DNA of 64,000 nt from JAOUGY01 sp963785075 (GCA_963785075.1 CAWATW010000006.1:1-64000), one strand, 5' to 3'; counted from the stretch's first letter, positions 1 through 8,711 are shown. Made by a program: numbers and translations. Notes: generated by a model not told the origin, from the letters alone.

Positions 1-93
1 CTGAGTCTGGCGGTGTTCGCACTTATTCTCGTGCAAGGTACGAGATCCATGGAAGCGAAGATCGCCCCATGGCGTCAGGTCACCAAGACCTGA
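1..93 (+). CDS. ABC transporter permease, C-terminal end (partial)
   Basis: An open frame enters at base 1 and stops with TGA at 91-93, giving 30 residues. A hydrophobic stretch (LSLAVFALILVQG) is followed by a basic tail (MEAKIAPWRQVTK). This is how the last membrane helix and cytoplasmic tail of SsuC/TauC-type permeases look. The next gene, 24 bases downstream, is a nitrate/taurine-type binding protein, which supports the reading. The rest of the gene lies outside the window. The call rests on context and a short tail, so identity is moderate. Confidence 0.55.
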   Translation: MSLAVFALILVQGTRSMEAKIAPWRQVTKT

Positions 94-117
94 CATGCTT
101 GGGAGGAAGGAACCCCA

Positions 118-1278
118 ATGACCCAGAGAACCCACGATCCCTACGGCTTGTCGAGGCGCCGGTTTCTCAAGATGTCCGGTATGGCCGCAGGCGGCCTCCT
201 CCTCGCCGCGTGCGGCGACGATGCCGGCACCGCCACCACCGCCGCTGGCGCGTCCGCCACGACGGCGGGCGGGTCCACCGGCACGACTGCGGCGGCCGGG
301 TCGATTCCACAATCGGACCTAGAGGTGGTCCGTATGGACTTCAACACCCCCAACCCGAACCTCCAGGCTCCCTACTGGGTCGGCATCTCCAAAGGCTGGT
401 TCGAGGAGGTCGGAATCGACCTGCGGCCCGAAAACATCACGGAGCTGGACGATTACCTACCCCCCATGTTCGCCGGCGACATCGACGTGGCCCTGATGGA
501 CTCGACGGTCCTCTTCCCGGCCGAGCACCAGGCTGTGCTCGACGGCAATCCGAACGGATTGGTCTATACGAGCTGCGTCTTCGGTGCACAGCCCGTCATC
601 ATCATTGCCGCCGAGGGCGTCACACTCGAAAACCTCCCGGGCCGCACCGTCGGGTGCGCACGGGCAGGCACGACCAACGAAGCCCTGACGAAGTTCGCAC
701 TCGGCGAATTGGGAATCGACTGGGAGACCGACGTCAACTGTGTCAACCTCACCGGCGGTTCCAACGATTGGGTGACGGCAATGCTCTCGGGGCAGGTCGA
801 CGCCACCTTGGCGTTCCCTCGCCACATCGCTCTGGCCGAACAGGCCGGTGGGAGCGTCCTGTACAACCAGCCGAGCATCGAGCCCCAGAACGGTTGGGGG
901 ATCCTGCGTTCGACGCTCGATGAGTACCCGAACTTCGCCACGGCGTGGCTATACGCATACATCAAGGCGCAGCAGTGGTGCAAGGACGAGGCGAACTGGG
1001 AGGAGATGCGGGAGATCGTCGGAGGCGAGTTCGGCGTCGACTACCCGGACGAGACGTTCGCAGCCATGAATGTCGACGACGGGCTGATGACGACCGACCA
1101 CGGCTGGGATCCGAATGAGATGGACGAGCTCATAGCGTTCCAGCAGCCGATCCTTCAGTATGCCGAGGATCTCCCGTGGCGCGACTACGTCGACCTGACG
1201 TATCTCCACGCGGCTCAAGAAGCGCACGGCCTTCCGCTCAACCCGGTGGACTTGAACACCGGCGTCACCAACCTCTGA
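118..1278 (+). CDS. ABC transporter substrate-binding lipoprotein (NMT1/SsuA type, Tat signal)
   Basis: A 386-residue extracytoplasmic solute receptor. The N-terminus has a twin-arginine motif (SRRRFLKMSG, residues 12-21) and a lipobox (LLAAC, near residue 32), followed by an Ala/Thr/Gly-rich linker to about residue 60, so it should be exported folded and lipid-anchored. The body resembles NMT1/THI5-like binding proteins of nitrate, taurine, riboflavin or pyrimidine-precursor importers (PYWVGISKGWFEEVGID near residue 83). A GGGAGGAAGG ribosome site precedes the ATG. It follows a permease end, and a strong hairpin closes the unit. The ligand cannot be read from sequence. Confidence 0.9.
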   Translation: MTQRTHDPYGLSRRRFLKMSGMAAGGLLLAACGDDAGTATTAAGASATTAGGSTGTTAAAGSIPQSDLEVVRMDFNTPNPNLQAPYWVGISKGWFEEVGIDLRPENITELDDYLPPMFAGDIDVALMDSTVLFPAEHQAVLDGNPNGLVYTSCVFGAQPVIIIAAEGVTLENLPGRTVGCARAGTTNEALTKFALGELGIDWETDVNCVNLTGGSNDWVTAMLSGQVDATLAFPRHIALAEQAGGSVLYNQPSIEPQNGWGILRSTLDEYPNFATAWLYAYIKAQQWCKDEANWEEMREIVGGEFGVDYPDETFAAMNVDDGLMTTDHGWDPNEMDELIAFQQPILQYAEDLPWRDYVDLTYLHAAQEAHGLPLNPVDLNTGVTNL

Positions 1279-1300
1279 CCCCCAGAGGACACGGACAGAA

Positions 1301-1335
1301 AGAAAGGGGCCTGCCGCATGGGCAGGCCCCTTTCT
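1301..1335. terminator. Bidirectional intrinsic terminator
   Basis: A perfect 15-bp inverted repeat (AGAAAGGGGCCTGCC, then its complement) with a five-base loop ends in T-rich sequence on both strands. It lies between the stops of the convergent binding-protein gene (1278) and FAD oxidoreductase gene (1358), so it can end both transcripts. Confidence 0.85.
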
Positions 1336-1357
1336 CGTGTGCAGTCGCCCACCAGAG

Positions 1358-2932
1358 TCAGCGGGCGAGCGTCTCTTCGAGGCTCGAGCCGAGGTCCGAC
1401 AACAGCACCATCGCCGCATTCCGTCCCGGCCCCGCAGAGACGGAACCGCCAGGGTGTGTGGTCGATCCGGTCTGATACAGCCCTTCGATCGGCGTTCGGT
1501 GCGATGCCCATCCCGCCACCGGGCGCAAGGCTCCCGACTGTGAGAGGTCCTGGTCGCCGCCGTGACACGACCCATGCCAGTTGTGTGGGTTGCGGCGTTC
1601 GAGATCGAGCGGACTCTTGAGCGTCGTCTCGAGGATCACGTCGTCGGTGATGTTTGGCGCATACCTCCGAAGCTCGGCGAGGTTGGCCGCAGCGATCTCG
1701 GCGAACAACTCATCCCACTGCTCCGGACCGCCTTCGAGCTCATACGGTTGCACGCCGACGATCTTCAACGTGTGGTGGCCCTCAGGCGCCCGCGACGGGT
1801 CGGCCACCGTCGGGCAGAGGACGAGCAACACCGGGTTGTCGTGCGTGACCCGTCGCGCTGCGAAGTCTTCTCCGATTCTCAGGAGCCGCTCCACCGAGGT
1901 CGCCGTACCGGAGGCCAGCGGCTCTATGGGCCCGTCTGGGGTCTCGAAACGCGGTGCGGCGGTGGTGGCGTAGTGAGCGGCGCACATCGCCACCCCGGGA
2001 CGCCACGACGAGACACCGTCGACGAAAGCCTCACCCCACGACGCCGCCGGTGCCATGTCGACGAGGTGCTTGATGTGGATCGTCGACAGCACTGCCTTCG
2101 AGGCCCGGTGCTCCTCGCCGTCGGCGGTGACGACGCCAACGCACCGACCGCCTTCGAGCATCAGCTGGACCACGGGGCGACTGCCCTGCACGCTGCCGCC
2201 GTGGGCTTCGATGAGCCTCACAAGTGCGGCCGGGAGAGCGCCCGAGCCGCCTTTGGGGACGATCCATGAGTGGCGTTGGCGTCCGAAGAGCAGGGAATAG
2301 GCGAGGCGTCCCGTGCCAGGACGCTGCGGAGGCTGCATGGTCATGAATGCCATCCAGAGCATGAAGGTGCGGGTGTGCCAGTCCTCGAACGAGTCGAGGA
2401 TCACATCTGCCGCCGACCGCATTCTGATCCTCGCCCATCGACTCCCGTCCGCATGTTCGGCCAGGCGTTCGTCGAGATTCGGACCCCACCCGATCGGGGT
2501 GTAGTCGAAGGCCGAGAACACAGGAGCGACCCGTTCGTAGTCGTCCAGCATCGCCGAAAGCGTCGCGGCGTCGGCCGTGTTGAACCGGGCGAACTCCGCG
2601 ATCGTGCGTTCGCGATCCTGCCATTGGGTGATCGAGGTGCCATCGGGGAACGGGATGTGGACCACCGGGTCGGGCTTGATGTATTCGAGCCCGTACTCCC
2701 CCAGTCCCAACTCGTCGTCACGGAGCGTGGGACTCGACTGGATGAGGTTGTGGGCGGTCGAACAGCTGTCGTGGAGAAACCCCGGCAGCGTGAGCTCCTC
2801 GGTGGCGGTGTCGCCTCCGATGATCGGCGAACCTTCCAGGACCAGGACGCTGTGCCCAGCCTTCGCCAGGTACGCGGCCGCAACCAAGCTGTTGTGGCCG
2901 GCTCCTGCGACCACGATGTCGTGTCCGGTCAT
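1358..2932 (-). CDS. FAD-dependent oxidoreductase, phytoene desaturase/PYROXD2 family
   Basis: A 524-residue flavoprotein, the usual length for this family. The N-terminal dinucleotide fold (VVAGAGHNSLVAAAYLAKAG, residues 7-26) and the following LEGSPIIGG segment bind FAD. The C-terminal block GLYQTGSTTHPGGSVSAGPG is the family's closing FAD-contact motif. Known relatives oxidise or isomerise carotenoids, but many bacterial members are of unknown substrate, and no carotenoid genes are nearby. It lies 13 bases after an EamA exporter gene on the same strand and is probably co-transcribed with it. Confidence 0.88.
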   Translation of the reverse strand: MTGHDIVVAGAGHNSLVAAAYLAKAGHSVLVLEGSPIIGGDTATEELTLPGFLHDSCSTAHNLIQSSPTLRDDELGLGEYGLEYIKPDPVVHIPFPDGTSITQWQDRERTIAEFARFNTADAATLSAMLDDYERVAPVFSAFDYTPIGWGPNLDERLAEHADGSRWARIRMRSAADVILDSFEDWHTRTFMLWMAFMTMQPPQRPGTGRLAYSLLFGRQRHSWIVPKGGSGALPAALVRLIEAHGGSVQGSRPVVQLMLEGGRCVGVVTADGEEHRASKAVLSTIHIKHLVDMAPAASWGEAFVDGVSSWRPGVAMCAAHYATTAAPRFETPDGPIEPLASGTATSVERLLRIGEDFAARRVTHDNPVLLVLCPTVADPSRAPEGHHTLKIVGVQPYELEGGPEQWDELFAEIAAANLAELRRYAPNITDDVILETTLKSPLDLERRNPHNWHGSCHGGDQDLSQSGALRPVAGWASHRTPIEGLYQTGSTTHPGGSVSAGPGRNAAMVLLSDLGSSLEETLAR

Positions 2933-2945
2933 GGTGGACTCCTCC

Positions 2946-3830
2946 TCATCCGGTTCCGGCCCACACCACGACCAACGAACCGGCGAGCATGGCCGCGGTT
3001 CCCGTCAGGAGTAGGGCATTGATTCGTTCTGCGGCCACTCCGAACACGAGTGGCGCCAGTGCAACCACCACGAGTGTGGCGAGTTGCTGCACGGTGAAGG
3101 AAACGGCCACCGGGATCAACCCGAACGAGATCCACTGGGCGCTGATACCCACCGCGCCGGTCACCCCACCGGCGGCCGCCCACACGACGGCCGTTCGATC
3201 CCACGTCCCACGGCGGAAGCCGCCCATGGTCCCGAGGACCAGACCATGTGCCAGCAAGGCGCCGCCGAGCCCCATGGTGAGCCCGAGTACCGGCGCATCC
3301 AAGCCCAGGAGACCCTTTCGGATCAGGATCGGCGACGATCCCCAACAGAGCGCCACGGCCAGCGCAAACCACGGGACCTGCCATCGCCCCTGCGCCTGCG
3401 GTGCGCGGCTCATCGACACCATCGTCACACCGATGACCGACAGCACCACACCGACGACGACGACGACGGTGAGCGCCTCCGCCAGGAACAGCGCGGCCAG
3501 AAGCGTGCCCACCAGCGGCGCCACCGATGTGACAGCCCCTGTTCGGGCGACACCGATGTGTCCCTGACTCTTTGCGAGCAGTGTCCATCCTGCGACGTAA
3601 TGAATCGTGGCGCTCCCGGTGAAGAAGGCCAGAGCCGACCAGGGCGCCCCGGCCAGCAGCGCGAACTCCCCTGTTGCAAGCCCACGGAGGATCAACAGGA
3701 GCTCCACCGTCAGCAGGAGCCCGAAGGCGGTCCGATAGGCACCGATGATGAGATTGGCCTTGCGGTTGAGTATCTGTGTGAAGCCAAAGCCGAGTGCGGC
3801 CAGGAGGGCCCAGGCAACGCCGGCGTTCAT
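2946..3830 (-). CDS. EamA/DMT-family transporter
   Basis: A 294-residue integral membrane protein with about ten hydrophobic helices, the size and layout of drug/metabolite transporters with two EamA repeats (second repeat from about residue 145). I chose the ATG at 3830. The frame extends to a TTG at 3863, but that codon lies inside the GCAATCGATTGT palindrome and the extra residues are not membrane-like. There is no clear Shine-Dalgarno sequence. The gene is divergent from the M24 protein gene at 3884 and upstream of the FAD oxidoreductase. Members export metabolites; the cargo is unknown. Confidence 0.85.
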   Translation of the reverse strand: MNAGVAWALLAALGFGFTQILNRKANLIIGAYRTAFGLLLTVELLLILRGLATGEFALLAGAPWSALAFFTGSATIHYVAGWTLLAKSQGHIGVARTGAVTSVAPLVGTLLAALFLAEALTVVVVVGVVLSVIGVTMVSMSRAPQAQGRWQVPWFALAVALCWGSSPILIRKGLLGLDAPVLGLTMGLGGALLAHGLVLGTMGGFRRGTWDRTAVVWAAAGGVTGAVGISAQWISFGLIPVAVSFTVQQLATLVVVALAPLVFGVAAERINALLLTGTAAMLAGSLVVVWAGTG

Positions 3831-3859
3831 GCGAGGTGGAAAGAAGAGAGGTGCGGCAC

Positions 3860-3871
3860 GCAATCGATTGT
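3860..3871. promoter_or_regulatory. Candidate operator, GCAATCGATTG family (site 1)
   Basis: GCAATCGATTGT lies in the 53-base spacer between the divergent EamA and M24 genes. The same palindrome recurs at 5838, 12044, 22936 and 42541, each time just upstream of a gene. A central CG dinucleotide is typical of LacI-family operators. The regulator is not identified. Confidence 0.5.
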
Positions 3872-3883
3872 AGGATCGAAGGC

Positions 3884-5020
3884 ATGGCAGCCGCCGATCT
3901 CCCTCGTTTCTCTCCCGCGGAGCACGTTCGTCGCAGGTCGCTGTTGACGGACGCCATTGAACGCAACCGCACCGATGCCGTGCTCGTCTACGGACGTGAC
4001 CGGTCCGGGTCTGCCGTCCAATGGTTCACCGAATGGCCCGTGACACGGGAAGCGGCCTTGATCATCGCTCCGAACCGCGCGGACACTCTGTTCGTCCAGT
4101 TCTACAACCACCTCCCGCAGGCTCGGCGGGTGCTCGACGGGTCGGACGTGCGCTGGGGTGGGGTCGATACCACGGACTCGATCATCGATGAACTGACCCG
4201 CACAGGGGTGCGGCGGTTGGGTGTGCTGGGTCCGCTCGGATGGCAATCCCATGGCCGGCTCGCCGAGCGGTTCGACGTGGTGGGCATGGACGGCGAATAC
4301 CGGGTCATGCGGCTGACCAAGTCGGCCGAGGAGCTCGAGGTGATGCGACACGCGGCCCGGCTCTCGGACACCGCCGTCGAAGCCATCCGCCAACGTGCGT
4401 CGGCGGGAGCGACCGACATCGAACTCGGGGCTGCGTGCGAGGCCGCGTATCTCGAACAAGGCGGAACCAACCACATCCACTACTTCGCCATCACGTCGAT
4501 GACGGAGCCGGATCGATGTGTCCCCTCGCAATGGCCCACCGGTCGAACCGTCGAACGAGGGTCGGTGATCACCTGTGAGATCTCGGCTGCGTGGCGGGGC
4601 TACGCCGGCCAGGTGCTCCGGACCATGGTCGTGGGGGCGGAACCGACGGAGCTGTATCGCCGACTCCACCAGGTCGCCGAGACCACCTACGAGCGCATCC
4701 TCGAGGTGCTTCGACCCGGCGCCACACCGGGCGAGGTCGTCGCCGCGTCCTCCGTCATCGAAGAAGCGGGATTCACGATCTATGACGATCTGGTCCACGG
4801 CTACGGTGGCGGGTACTGGCCGCCGATCCTGGGCTCGGCATCCCGCACGCACGGGCCCCTCCCCAACCTCGTGTTCGAGGAGGGCATGACCGTCGTGATC
4901 CAGCCCAACGTCATCACTCCGGACGAACGGGCCGGTGTCCAGACCGGCGGCCTGGTCGCCATCACCTCCGACGGCGTCGAGGAACTCCAGCACGCCGCAA
5001 AGGGTCTCTGGGTCATGTGA
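3884..5020 (+). CDS. M24-fold (Xaa-Pro peptidase/creatinase-like) protein with altered metal site
   Basis: A 378-residue protein with an N-terminal creatinase-like domain (to about residue 130) and a C-terminal pita-bread fold. I take the ATG at 3884; a GTG 90 bases upstream is in frame but would overlap the divergent gene and its operator. The metal ligands of M24 peptidases look replaced: the first Asp region reads CEIS, the second AGQVLRT, and the EGMxxxIEP block reads EGMTVVIQP. Only the His (VHGYGGGY) is kept. Creatinase, a metal-free member, shows that such changes can go with a non-peptidase hydrolase. The substrate is unknown. Confidence 0.85.
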   Translation: MAAADLPRFSPAEHVRRRSLLTDAIERNRTDAVLVYGRDRSGSAVQWFTEWPVTREAALIIAPNRADTLFVQFYNHLPQARRVLDGSDVRWGGVDTTDSIIDELTRTGVRRLGVLGPLGWQSHGRLAERFDVVGMDGEYRVMRLTKSAEELEVMRHAARLSDTAVEAIRQRASAGATDIELGAACEAAYLEQGGTNHIHYFAITSMTEPDRCVPSQWPTGRTVERGSVITCEISAAWRGYAGQVLRTMVVGAEPTELYRRLHQVAETTYERILEVLRPGATPGEVVAASSVIEEAGFTIYDDLVHGYGGGYWPPILGSASRTHGPLPNLVFEEGMTVVIQPNVITPDERAGVQTGGLVAITSDGVEELQHAAKGLWVM

Positions 5021-5441
5021 ACGCCGAACACACCGTGGACGGTGGTGCTGGTGAACGAGGGTCGCTACAACCCCCTGGCCGACGACAGACTGCCGACGGA
5101 AGCGCACCATGATGGGACGCTTCACTACGGAATCCCCCCTGGCTGCCTTCGGCAGCCTGTCCCCCCTTCTGGGGGACACAAATCACGGTTGACCGGTAGA
5201 GCACCCACTCAGCTTCCCACTGGTCGTGTCCCCCCGCAGGGGGGACAGATTCGGCAACGGCGTAGCCGTGGACGAATCAGGGGGGATTACCCAACGATCA
5301 CGACAGTGGAGAGAAGGCACGCGTGTCACGCGGAATCCCATGGCCGTTGGCTGTCGGCCCGGTGGGCGAACCCACTTCCAGCGTTCGCTCCATGTCAGTA
5401 GGTCTTCTGAGACGTGGAACTCACGTCTTCTCGCTCCACGT
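5021..5441. other. Gene-free spacer with repeat element
   Basis: This 421-bp gap lies between the convergent M24 (5020) and cupin (5442) genes. It holds the palindromic repeat copy A (5129-5290). The rest has no coding frame I would support. A small inverted repeat (GACGTG...CACGTC, 5411-5427) close to the cupin stop may help end that transcript. Confidence 0.7.
5129..5290. repeat. Dispersed palindromic repeat, copy A
   Basis: The element is bounded by an inverted pair, GGAATCCCCCCTG (5129-5141) and CAGGGGGGATT (5278-5288). Inside are a GGCTGCC/GGCAGCC hairpin and two strong hairpins built from TGTCCCCCC and GGGGGACA, near 5158-5179 and 5226-5247. A smaller ACGGC/GCCGT hairpin follows near 5258. 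The core GGCAGCCTGTCCCCCC recurs near 18318, 32521 and 60097. It has no coding capacity and resembles REP or miniature inverted-repeat elements. Confidence 0.75.
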
Positions 5442-5816
5442 TCAGCGGTCGTGCTCGACGGCCCAGATCGTCTCGGCTGGAACCGGCACCCACAGTTCGT
5501 AGAACGAGAATTCCTCGTCGGTGTCGTTCTCGAACCAGTGGACTTCGCCGTCGTCGGCGAAGGCAACGTCGCCCTTGCCGAGTCGGTAGGTCCGATCGTC
5601 GAGGTGGAGGACGCCCGATCCGGCGTCCACGAAGAAGAAATGCTTGGCGCCCACGTGGTGGTGGGCGGCGGCCGTGTCTCCAGGCTTGTAGGTGATGTGA
5701 TCGGCTTTGAGATCGGTGATCCCGAACATCTCCTCCGTGACCAGGTCGATGCGTTGCCGGCTATCACGGGTGGAGTGGCTTCGGGGAAGCTCGGAGAAAG
5801 GAATGACTGACGGCAT
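5442..5816 (-). CDS. Single-domain cupin protein
   Basis: A 124-residue beta-barrel protein. The first cupin motif is recognisable but altered (GDTAAAHHHVGAKHFFFVDAG, about residues 48-68 in two runs: three His in a row, no following Glu). The second motif retains His (GEVHWFEN). Such proteins bind a metal and act as small dioxygenases, isomerases or sugar/ligand sensors. It is divergent from the amidohydrolase at 5882, and the two share a spacer with a GCAATCGATTGC palindrome, so they may be co-regulated. The specific reaction cannot be inferred. Confidence 0.85.
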   Translation of the reverse strand: MPSVIPFSELPRSHSTRDSRQRIDLVTEEMFGITDLKADHITYKPGDTAAAHHHVGAKHFFFVDAGSGVLHLDDRTYRLGKGDVAFADDGEVHWFENDTDEEFSFYELWVPVPAETIWAVEHDR

Positions 5817-5837
5817 GGGCTGACGCTACCTGGCTCC

Positions 5838-5849
5838 GCAATCGATTGC
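5838..5849. promoter_or_regulatory. Candidate operator, GCAATCGATTG family (site 2)
   Basis: GCAATCGATTGC is a perfect 12-bp palindrome in the 65-base spacer between the divergent cupin (starts 5816) and amidohydrolase (starts 5882). It is the most symmetrical copy of the five. Confidence 0.55.
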
Positions 5850-5881
5850 TACGCAGGGCTCCATTCTCCTACTCTGCGCAC

Positions 5882-6883
5882 ATGATCTTCGACGTCCACG
5901 CACATTGCATCCCCTCGGGGCTCATCGACGACATGGAGCGCCACGGCGCCGACGTCGGAGTTTCGCTCGACAGAACCGACGGCAAGGCCGTCGTGTCGTT
6001 CGCGGACACCTACCGCACCGCGCCGCTCCGATCCGATCTCACCGACCCGGAGCACCGGATCGAGACGATGGATCGCACCGGCATCGACGTTCAGGTTCTC
6101 GCGAGCTGGATCGACCTCACGGGATACCAGTTGGAAACCGGCGCCGGCCTCCGCTGGTCACGCATCGTGAACGAACGTCTGGCCGAGGAGGCGGCAACCG
6201 CCCCCGACCGATTCCTGGCGCTCGGCACTGTCCCCTTGCAGGATCCGGCCGGCGCCGCCGAGGAGCTCGGCCGCGCGGTCGACGAGCTCGGCATGGTCGG
6301 TGTCGAGATCGCCACGAGCGTCGACCAGACACCGTTCCACCAGACGGACCTCGACGAGTTCTGGTCGGCAGCCGAGGAACTGAACGCCTTCATCCTCCTC
6401 CACCCGATGAACCCCCTTCCGGGCGTGGACCTGAAACCGTATTTCATGGACAACATGGTGGGCCGACCTGCCGAGAGCTCGCTTGCGTTTGCTTCGCTCC
6501 TGTTCTCCGGTGTGTTCGAGCGTCATCCTGGTCTGACGATGTGCGTGGTCCACGGAGGCGGATTCGTCCCGTTCCAGATCGGTCGTTTCGACCAGGGATA
6601 CCACCAGAAGCCCGGACTCGCCGGTGCCAATCTGAGCATGCCGCCGCTGGAGTATCTCAAGCGCAACATCTACGTGGACACCGTGTTGAACAATGCGGCA
6701 GCGTTGAGATTCCTCGTAGATCTGCTGGGCGCCGACAGAATCATGGTCGGTACCGACTTCCCCTTCGAGATGGGTGACCTGGACCCGGTCACCTTCGTCC
6801 GAAACGCCGGGCTCGACCCGGAATCCACGGAGGCGATCCTCTCGGGGAATGCGTCGCAGCTGTTCGGAGCCCACCGCAGCTGA
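5882..6883 (+). CDS. Amidohydrolase, ACMSD-like (amidohydrolase 2 family)
   Basis: A 333-residue metal-dependent TIM-barrel enzyme. The metal site is visible: HAH at the N-terminus (FDVHAHC), HPMNP near residue 176, VVHGGGFVPFQIGRFD near residue 222, and the catalytic Asp in GTDFPFEM near residue 290. Family members are decarboxylases or hydrolases of cyclic and aromatic-derived acids. I chose the ATG at 5882 because it starts at the conserved MIFDVHAH; an upstream TTG at 5846 sits inside the operator. Its stop abuts the stop of the convergent bicupin gene (TGATCA at 6881-6886). Confidence 0.88.
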   Translation: MIFDVHAHCIPSGLIDDMERHGADVGVSLDRTDGKAVVSFADTYRTAPLRSDLTDPEHRIETMDRTGIDVQVLASWIDLTGYQLETGAGLRWSRIVNERLAEEAATAPDRFLALGTVPLQDPAGAAEELGRAVDELGMVGVEIATSVDQTPFHQTDLDEFWSAAEELNAFILLHPMNPLPGVDLKPYFMDNMVGRPAESSLAFASLLFSGVFERHPGLTMCVVHGGGFVPFQIGRFDQGYHQKPGLAGANLSMPPLEYLKRNIYVDTVLNNAAALRFLVDLLGADRIMVGTDFPFEMGDLDPVTFVRNAGLDPESTEAILSGNASQLFGAHRS

Positions 6884-7744
6884 TCAGTCGTGCGAGCCGA
6901 CGTTCCACTCCGCGGGGAAGAAGAACGATCCGGACGGCGGTGGCGCCGGCGCCTGCACTTCGATCCAACGGACTGGTTCCGCGCTCGTCATCGTGTACCC
7001 GTGGAGTTCGTTGGTGGCGGCGTACACGACGTCACCGGCCTCGACCTCCACGTTCCCACCGTCGAGATGTGCGATCGCCGATCCGGTGAGGAAGTAGTAG
7101 GCCTCCTCGAACGGGTGATAGTGGTTGGCGGCGTTCTGGGAACCGGGGATCGGCACGAACTCGACGATGAACATCGTGTGATGGACTGCGGCAACCATGT
7201 CGTCGATCAGCATCCACAACCGGATGTTGGAGACGTTGGGGCCGCGGTGGCCCCGAATGGCGATGGGACCAGGCGGCGGAAGATGCTCGTCCCGGAAGCG
7301 ACCCACGGGCAGATGTGGCCGCGGCGTCACCGGAGGCTCGATCCCATCGGTCGGGACATGAACGTCATCGGTCCAGTAGACCGAGCGCACGTCGCCCTGC
7401 GGTCTGGGCAATGGTGACCGGACCCTGAAGAACCGAAGAGGCTCGCTCCCAGGGTTCGACCATGCGTGGGGAATCCCCAGAGGCGCCATCCCGTAATCAC
7501 CCGGTTCCACCCGGAAGGAACGGCCGCCGATCGAAACCAGGCCACTGCCGCCGAATATGTAGAACGACTCCTCGTAAGGGTGATAGTGCCCCGATGCCGC
7601 ACCGCCCGGCGCAATCTCGACGACTCCCACATCCAGGTGGACAAGGCCCTGCCGAGGGCCCACGACCAGCCCTGTCGTGACGCCCGGAGAACGGGCGTCG
7701 ACCGGCTCGAGGACGACGTCGCCGACCCTGCTCACTCCCGCCAT
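6884..7744 (-). CDS. Bicupin protein (gentisate dioxygenase-like fold)
   Basis: A 286-residue protein with two complete cupin domains. Domain 1 has HYHPYEESFY and PLGIPHAWSN; domain 2 has HYHPFEEAYY and ATNELHGYT. Each has the HxH, Glu and distal His of a metal site. The closest shapes are gentisate/salicylate-type ring-cleaving dioxygenases and bicupin hydrolases such as ureidoglycine aminohydrolase. The start at 7744 has a GGAGACGAG ribosome site; the frame continues upstream but then overlaps the divergent dehydrogenase. A similar bicupin lies at 10606, and both have the same operator-like site upstream. Confidence 0.87.
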   Translation of the reverse strand: MAGVSRVGDVVLEPVDARSPGVTTGLVVGPRQGLVHLDVGVVEIAPGGAASGHYHPYEESFYIFGGSGLVSIGGRSFRVEPGDYGMAPLGIPHAWSNPGSEPLRFFRVRSPLPRPQGDVRSVYWTDDVHVPTDGIEPPVTPRPHLPVGRFRDEHLPPPGPIAIRGHRGPNVSNIRLWMLIDDMVAAVHHTMFIVEFVPIPGSQNAANHYHPFEEAYYFLTGSAIAHLDGGNVEVEAGDVVYAATNELHGYTMTSAEPVRWIEVQAPAPPPSGSFFFPAEWNVGSHD

Positions 7745-7766
7745 CGGTGCCTCGTCTCCGATCGAA

Positions 7767-7780
7767 TGCAAACGCTTGAA
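7767..7780. promoter_or_regulatory. Candidate LacI-type operator TGCAAACGCTTGAA
   Basis: The site lies between the divergent bicupin (7744) and dehydrogenase (7836) genes. The reverse complement of the site at 10553 is TGCAAGCGTTTGAA, so the two agree in 12 of 14 positions as TGCAARCGYTTGAA. A central CG and TTGNA-type half-sites are usual for LacI-family operators, and a LacI gene lies at 8763. Confidence 0.5.
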
Positions 7781-7835
7781 GTGCGGACGCGCATTGGGCT
7801 GTACTGTACCGATCAGCCGCGAGCAGGAGCAGAAC

Positions 7836-8711
7836 ATGACCCGAGTGGGCTTCATCGGCCTGGGACGCATGGGAACGCCGATGGCCGCCAACATCGTGGA
7901 CGCCGGCTTTCCGGTCACGGTGTGGAACCGCACGGCTGAGAAGGCCCAAGCCTTCGCCGAACAGACCGGAGCGGCGGTTGCGAGTGACCCTGCACAACTG
8001 GCTTCGATGAGCGACGTCGTCGTGACCATGGTGGCAGACGGCTCAGTGCTGGAGTCGATCTACGGTGGCGACCGCGGTGTGCTCGCCGGACTGACATCGG
8101 GAGCGACGGCTGTCGACATGAGCACTGTTGGGCCGGCGGTGGTGGCACGGCTGGCGCCACAGGTGTCCGCTCTCGGGGCCGAACTGATCGACGCCCCCGT
8201 CTCGGGCAGTACGGCCGCCGCACAGGGTCGCACCCTCATGATCATGGCCGGCGGATCCGAAGCCGGTTTCGCCCGCGCCCGCCCGGTGCTCGAGGCGATC
8301 GGCTCGCCCGTGCTCCACGTTGGTGACTCGGGCGCCGGCGCCACGCTCAAACTCGCCATCAACTCGATGATCTATGGGATCAACGAAGCGGTTTCCGAGG
8401 CATTGGTGCTCGCAGAGCGTTCAGGCGTCGATCGCTCCATCGCCTATGAGGCATTTGCCAACAGCGCAGCCGCCGCACCCGTGGTCAAGTACCGACGCCC
8501 CGTGTTCGAGGCCCCGGGCACCACCCCGGTGAGCTTCACCGTCGATCTGGCGCTGAAGGATCTGGACCTGATCCTCGAGTTGGCCGAGCGCACCGGCGCT
8601 CCGATGCCGGCGGCCGAGGTGAACCGGCAGGTGATGCGGGCCACATCTGATGCAGGCAACGGCGACGGGGACATGGGTCTGACCGCGGTCTATCTGCGCG
8701 CCTCGACGTGA
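7836..8711 (+). CDS. NAD(P)-dependent beta-hydroxyacid dehydrogenase (3-hydroxyisobutyrate dehydrogenase family)
   Basis: A 291-residue oxidoreductase. The N-terminal Rossmann fold starts VGFIGLGRMGTPMAANI. The substrate loop DAPVSGSTAAAQG (near residue 118) and the catalytic Lys in GAGATLKLAINSMIYG (near residue 170) are intact. Family members oxidise beta-hydroxy acids or reduce semialdehydes such as tartronate semialdehyde. The ATG at 7836 gives the expected N-terminus; longer frames overlap the operator and divergent gene. The LacI gene follows by 51 bases. The exact substrate is unknown. Confidence 0.9.
   Translation: MTRVGFIGLGRMGTPMAANIVDAGFPVTVWNRTAEKAQAFAEQTGAAVASDPAQLASMSDVVVTMVADGSVLESIYGGDRGVLAGLTSGATAVDMSTVGPAVVARLAPQVSALGAELIDAPVSGSTAAAQGRTLMIMAGGSEAGFARARPVLEAIGSPVLHVGDSGAGATLKLAINSMIYGINEAVSEALVLAERSGVDRSIAYEAFANSAAAAPVVKYRRPVFEAPGTTPVSFTVDLALKDLDLILELAERTGAPMPAAEVNRQVMRATSDAGNGDGDMGLTAVYLRAST

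Noticed and set aside
3827..5179. A 450-codon open frame on the minus strand opposite the M24 gene
   Set aside because: It mirrors the codon pattern of the plus-strand gene, shows no domain, and is rich in Arg/Gly/His as high-GC shadows are. The same applies to long opposite-strand frames at 14238-16220, 18359-20077, 20465-21922 and 23698-25023.
5129..5290. CRISPR-like repeats
   Set aside because: The TGTCCCCCC units are inverted, not direct and evenly spaced, there are no unique spacers, and no cas genes occur in the window. The GCGAGGAG tract at 40374 was rejected for the same reasons.
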